This document shows positions 61,933-64,000 of a stretch of 64,000 nucleotides of DNA, one piece after another. The translations under genes and the position numbers were made by a program. The notes beneath the pieces were generated by a model. It saw nothing but the letters and a program-made list of their open reading frames with translations, had not been told where the DNA came from and did not search any database. The stretch is taken from contig JACJYA010000021.1 in the NCBI GenBank assembly GCA_020636315.1, forward strand, positions 1 to 64,000. Reading direction: 5' to 3'. This DNA comes from Lewinellaceae bacterium (lineage in GTDB: Bacteria; Bacteroidota; Bacteroidia; Chitinophagales; Saprospiraceae). The first letter of the stretch is position 1; each line of letters opens with the position of its first letter.

Positions 61933-62616
61933 ATGAAGCACCTTAATCTGATCTTAACGCTGGCATTGGCCCTGGCCTCTTTTGCCTGTAATGGCGGCGC
62001 CAACACCGAAAAGCAGGCCAAGGCCGCTACGGAAAGTGAAGCACCGGCAAAAACTGTAGCCCTGAAGCCCGACGGGGTAGGAGTGGGCGATAAAGCTCCG
62101 GAATTCAAACTGAAAAATGTGGATGGAAAAGAATATTCCTTCCAGGACATCCGGGATGCCAGTGGCGATGCTCCCAGGGGATACATCCTCATTTTCACCT
62201 GCAATACCTGCCCCTATGCCCAGGCCAGTGAGCAACGCATCATCAACCTCCACAATAAATATGCCGCCATGGGCTATCCGGTGGTGGCCATTCAGCCCAA
62301 CGACCCGGCGGTGCAACCCGGCGACAGCTTCGATGCCATGCAAAAGCGCGCCCGGCAGATGGAGTATCCCTTCCTTTACCTTTTTGATGAAGGGCAGGAG
62401 GTTTATCCTAAGTATGGAGCAACCCGAACCCCGGAAGTTTATCTGGTTGACAAGAGCCTGACCGTCCGTTATCACGGAGCCATCGATGACAATGTGCGCG
62501 ATGAAGACGGTGTGAAAGAGAAATTCCTGGAAAATGCGATTCAGGCCATAGATAAAGGGGAGGACCCCAAGCCGGCGACGACCAAGGCAGTCGGCTGCTC
62601 CATCAAAACGGCTTAA
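61933..62616 (+). CDS. Redoxin/thioredoxin-family lipoprotein
   Basis: The 227-residue protein has a lipoprotein signal (ALALASFAC) and a thioredoxin fold of the AhpC/TSA-redoxin kind. It starts at GVGDKAPEFKLKNVDGK and has CNTCPYA near residue 95 as the active site. The later GATRTPEVYLVD segment includes the cis-proline. The sequence resembles periplasmic peroxiredoxin-like proteins of Bacteroidota. It follows the TlpA-like gene and may be its substrate or partner. A bidirectional terminator separates it from the convergent barrel gene. Confidence 0.85.
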   Translation: MKHLNLILTLALALASFACNGGANTEKQAKAATESEAPAKTVALKPDGVGVGDKAPEFKLKNVDGKEYSFQDIRDASGDAPRGYILIFTCNTCPYAQASEQRIINLHNKYAAMGYPVVAIQPNDPAVQPGDSFDAMQKRARQMEYPFLYLFDEGQEVYPKYGATRTPEVYLVDKSLTVRYHGAIDDNVRDEDGVKEKFLENAIQAIDKGEDPKPATTKAVGCSIKTA

Positions 62617-62635
62617 CTCCGGGCCCTAAAGCTTC

Positions 62636-62673
62636 AAAAGTGATGGTGCATGGATCCGTGCACCATCACTTTT
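62636..62673. terminator. Bidirectional terminator between convergent genes
   Basis: AAAAGTGATGGTGCA (62636-62650) and its exact complement at 62659-62673 form a 15-bp stem with A and T ends, usable from both strands. It lies between the convergent genes ending at 62616 and 62690. Confidence 0.85.
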
Positions 62674-62689
62674 GATATAGCCTCAGCTT

Positions 62690-63400
62690 CTACCGAAAGC
62701 GATACGACAGGCCAAAGTGAAAAACCTTATAAAGGTTGGTCACACTGGATTTGAACGCTTCGTCCATTCTTTCCTGCAAAGCTGCCTTAGTATCCGGTGG
62801 CAAAGCAGCCGTTCCGGAGAAGGAATATTTCGGTTGGGGGTACCCTCTGAACCAGGCCGGCGTCCATTCGGCATTAATGGCCAATCCGTTCCTGAAATTG
62901 TACTGGTAACCAATACCCAAAGCCAGCCCTCCGCCGGCGGGCCGGCTTTGCCGGATGTTGACGGAACCTTCGTACGTTTCCCCATCGATGGCCCGGGAGC
63001 GGACATCGTAAGTCATGGCTTCGCGGTCTTTTCCGTTATATACATAGCCGGCGGAAAGATAGGGGGCGTTCCGGAAGGGAGTATAGCGCATTTGCAGCAA
63101 CCACCTCCGGGCTACTTCTTCCCGGGCGCTCACCAGGCCGTCCAATCCGGTTGCCTTTGCATTGAAAGAAGAACCATTTCTGCTGATCTGGTCCCGAAAC
63201 TGATAAATGACCCCGGCGTATAACTTGTCATTGAAGTGATAACCGAAGGCCAGGCTGGGTTTAAAACTTCCGCCGACCGGCAATTCACCCAACCCTACTC
63301 CTACCTGCCAGTAGCGGTTGGTTGGGTTGCCGGCATCTTGTCCGGATGAAGGTTTTACTATGCAAATAAAGGCTATGAAAAGGAGGTTTGAAATTTTCAT
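62690..63400 (-). CDS. Outer-membrane beta-barrel protein of unknown function
   Basis: The 236-residue protein has a signal peptide (LLFIAFICIVKPSSGQ). It then alternates polar and hydrophobic residues in strand-sized blocks, and ends in FGLSYRFR with the C-terminal aromatic expected of BAM-inserted barrels. The size suits an eight-stranded OmpW/OmpA-like barrel. No ligand can be assigned. It is 12 bp downstream of the small membrane protein at 63413, so the two form an operon. Confidence 0.75.
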   Translation of the reverse strand: MKISNLLFIAFICIVKPSSGQDAGNPTNRYWQVGVGLGELPVGGSFKPSLAFGYHFNDKLYAGVIYQFRDQISRNGSSFNAKATGLDGLVSAREEVARRWLLQMRYTPFRNAPYLSAGYVYNGKDREAMTYDVRSRAIDGETYEGSVNIRQSRPAGGGLALGIGYQYNFRNGLAINAEWTPAWFRGYPQPKYSFSGTAALPPDTKAALQERMDEAFKSSVTNLYKVFHFGLSYRFR

Positions 63401-63412
63401 TGTCAGTGGATT

Positions 63413-63703
63413 TTAGAGTGAATGAATGAAGCGGATGAGCCCCTTTATCAGCAAAATGAGAAGAGCGCCAAAAGCAGTATTCAGAATGAGCATCAGCAGG
63501 GTTGCTCCCGCCAGTCCCAATTTCCGGATAGCGAGGCTGTCGGGCAGGCCGATATCGCATCCCCGCCACCGGTTGATGACCACCCAGGCGTTCAGGTGTT
63601 CGGCCTCCGCCCCCAGGAGGTAATCGACAATGACCATGATGCAAAGGCAGGCCAGGCCGCCCGCCACGTAAATGGCAGGCGGGAAAGAAAAGAAGGCTTT
63701 CAT
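63413..63703 (-). CDS. Small inner-membrane protein, two TM helices
   Basis: The 96-residue protein has two hydrophobic helices (about residues 8-29 and 65-88) joined by a polar loop that includes WVVINRWRGCDIG. No family is recognised. It heads the short operon with the outer-membrane barrel protein, 12 bp apart, so the two may act together at the envelope. Confidence 0.6.
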   Translation of the reverse strand: MKAFFSFPPAIYVAGGLACLCIMVIVDYLLGAEAEHLNAWVVINRWRGCDIGLPDSLAIRKLGLAGATLLMLILNTAFGALLILLIKGLIRFIHSL

Positions 63704-63839
63704 ATCACTTTTGTTTTGGTTCGGTACAAAGATGTACCTAACAGAAGTGGAAAGTCATTAACATAGGTAAAGGAAAATGGCCGGCCAAAGGGCTTTGGCC
63801 AGGGTATCTCAGAGTAAGGGGGAGATAGAAAAATGTCAG

Positions 63840-63868
63840 ATGGAAGGCACTTCCGAAGTGCCTTCCAT
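63840..63868. repeat. 29-bp palindrome near the right edge
   Basis: ATGGAAGGCACTT-CCG-AAGTGCCTTCCAT has 13-bp perfect arms. No gene ends clearly beside it, so it could be a terminator for the partial gene to the right or a REP-like repeat. Confidence 0.5.
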
Positions 63869-63953
63869 TTTATCTGGCGCAAAAAATGGGGCCCTAGGAG
63901 CCGATAACTAAGGCTGAAAGCCTGACTACTTCATTTAACGGGAAACAGAATTA

Positions 63954-64000
63954 TTACTCCTCTCTGTCTTCCTGCGCACTTATCTTCTTCTCCAATTCCC
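63954..64000 (-). CDS. Possible C-terminal end of a gene running off the right edge
   Basis: On the minus strand the last 47 bp read ELEKKISAQEDREE and a TAA stop at 63954-63956. The acidic, helical end looks like coding sequence, but a second frame is also open here, so this is only a tentative call. Confidence 0.3.
   Translation of the reverse strand, partial: ELEKKISAQEDREE

Noticed and set aside
63700..63882. 60-codon minus-strand frame near the right edge
   Set aside because: It covers a palindrome and the promoter of the small membrane protein; no signal or family.

Overview
The window looks like chromosomal DNA of a marine-type Bacteroidota, most likely a Saprospiria (Lewinella/Phaeodactylibacter-like) bacterium. 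The basis is what the genes carry: type IX secretion C-terminal domains of both kinds (type A at 3799-5067 and 32407-33174, gliding/CHU_C type B on two giant surface proteins), Bacteroidota -7 promoter boxes of the TAnnTTTG form, poor Shine-Dalgarno sequences, and a NtrC/MacB efflux locus typical of the phylum. No rRNA, tRNA, CRISPR array, transposase or integrase was seen. The species assignment is inference.

Layout. 1-7.4 kb: a partial acyltransferase, a divergent membrane-tethered AraC-type sensor regulator, a secreted FG-GAP-like protein, a decayed T9SS gene, an unknown small protein, and a TetR regulator followed by a short-chain dehydrogenase, both preceded by the same operator in inverted orientation. 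7.4-15.4 kb: a redox block (di-heme cytochrome with a damaged start, [2Fe-2S] plus molybdopterin hydroxylase pair, 2-oxoacid:ferredoxin oxidoreductase alpha and an unusual beta-gamma fusion), then a small membrane protein, a YbaK deacylase and a zinc-ribbon protein. 15.7-33.2 kb: two giant modular surface proteins (2605 and about 2811 residues; six repeats of about 255 residues, and about 25 repeats of about 83 residues) and a small T9SS cargo protein. 33.2-39.1 kb: a NtrY-like histidine kinase, a small secreted protein, an AT-rich gap, an HNH/NUMOD4-type protein, pyrophosphatase with a BASS-type transporter, and a four-helix-bundle protein. 39.3-43.5 kb (minus): an S9 peptidase and a cyclic-nucleotide-gated K+ channel. 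43.6-52.9 kb: a sigma-54 response regulator divergent from an adaptor/ATPase/permease/permease export operon. 53.4-63.7 kb: dnaE, a TPR protein, an SPFH lipoprotein, a DHDPS-family aldolase, two thioredoxin-fold lipoproteins, an outer-membrane barrel and a small membrane protein.

How they work together. The clearest regulatory unit is 43.6-52.9 kb: the activator has the GAFTDA loop that contacts sigma-54, and the intergenic region carries a near-consensus -24/-12 promoter facing the export operon, with a dyad about 100 bp upstream. The probable kinase partner lies 10 kb away at 33190-34515. The TetR/SDR pair looks autoregulated. The redox block could pass electrons from the Mo-hydroxylase to the cytochrome.

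The non-coding DNA is unusually structured. At least eight spacers carry short tandem tracts of 7- or 8-base units; the same heptamer recurs in opposite orientation 34 kb apart, and one octamer tract is split by a 246-bp element with perfect 19-bp terminal inverted repeats. Other elements with nested inverted repeats lie at 60767-61100, 8068-8276, 5108-5210 and 10960-11006. These non-autonomous elements and tracts are the best candidates for something not yet described.
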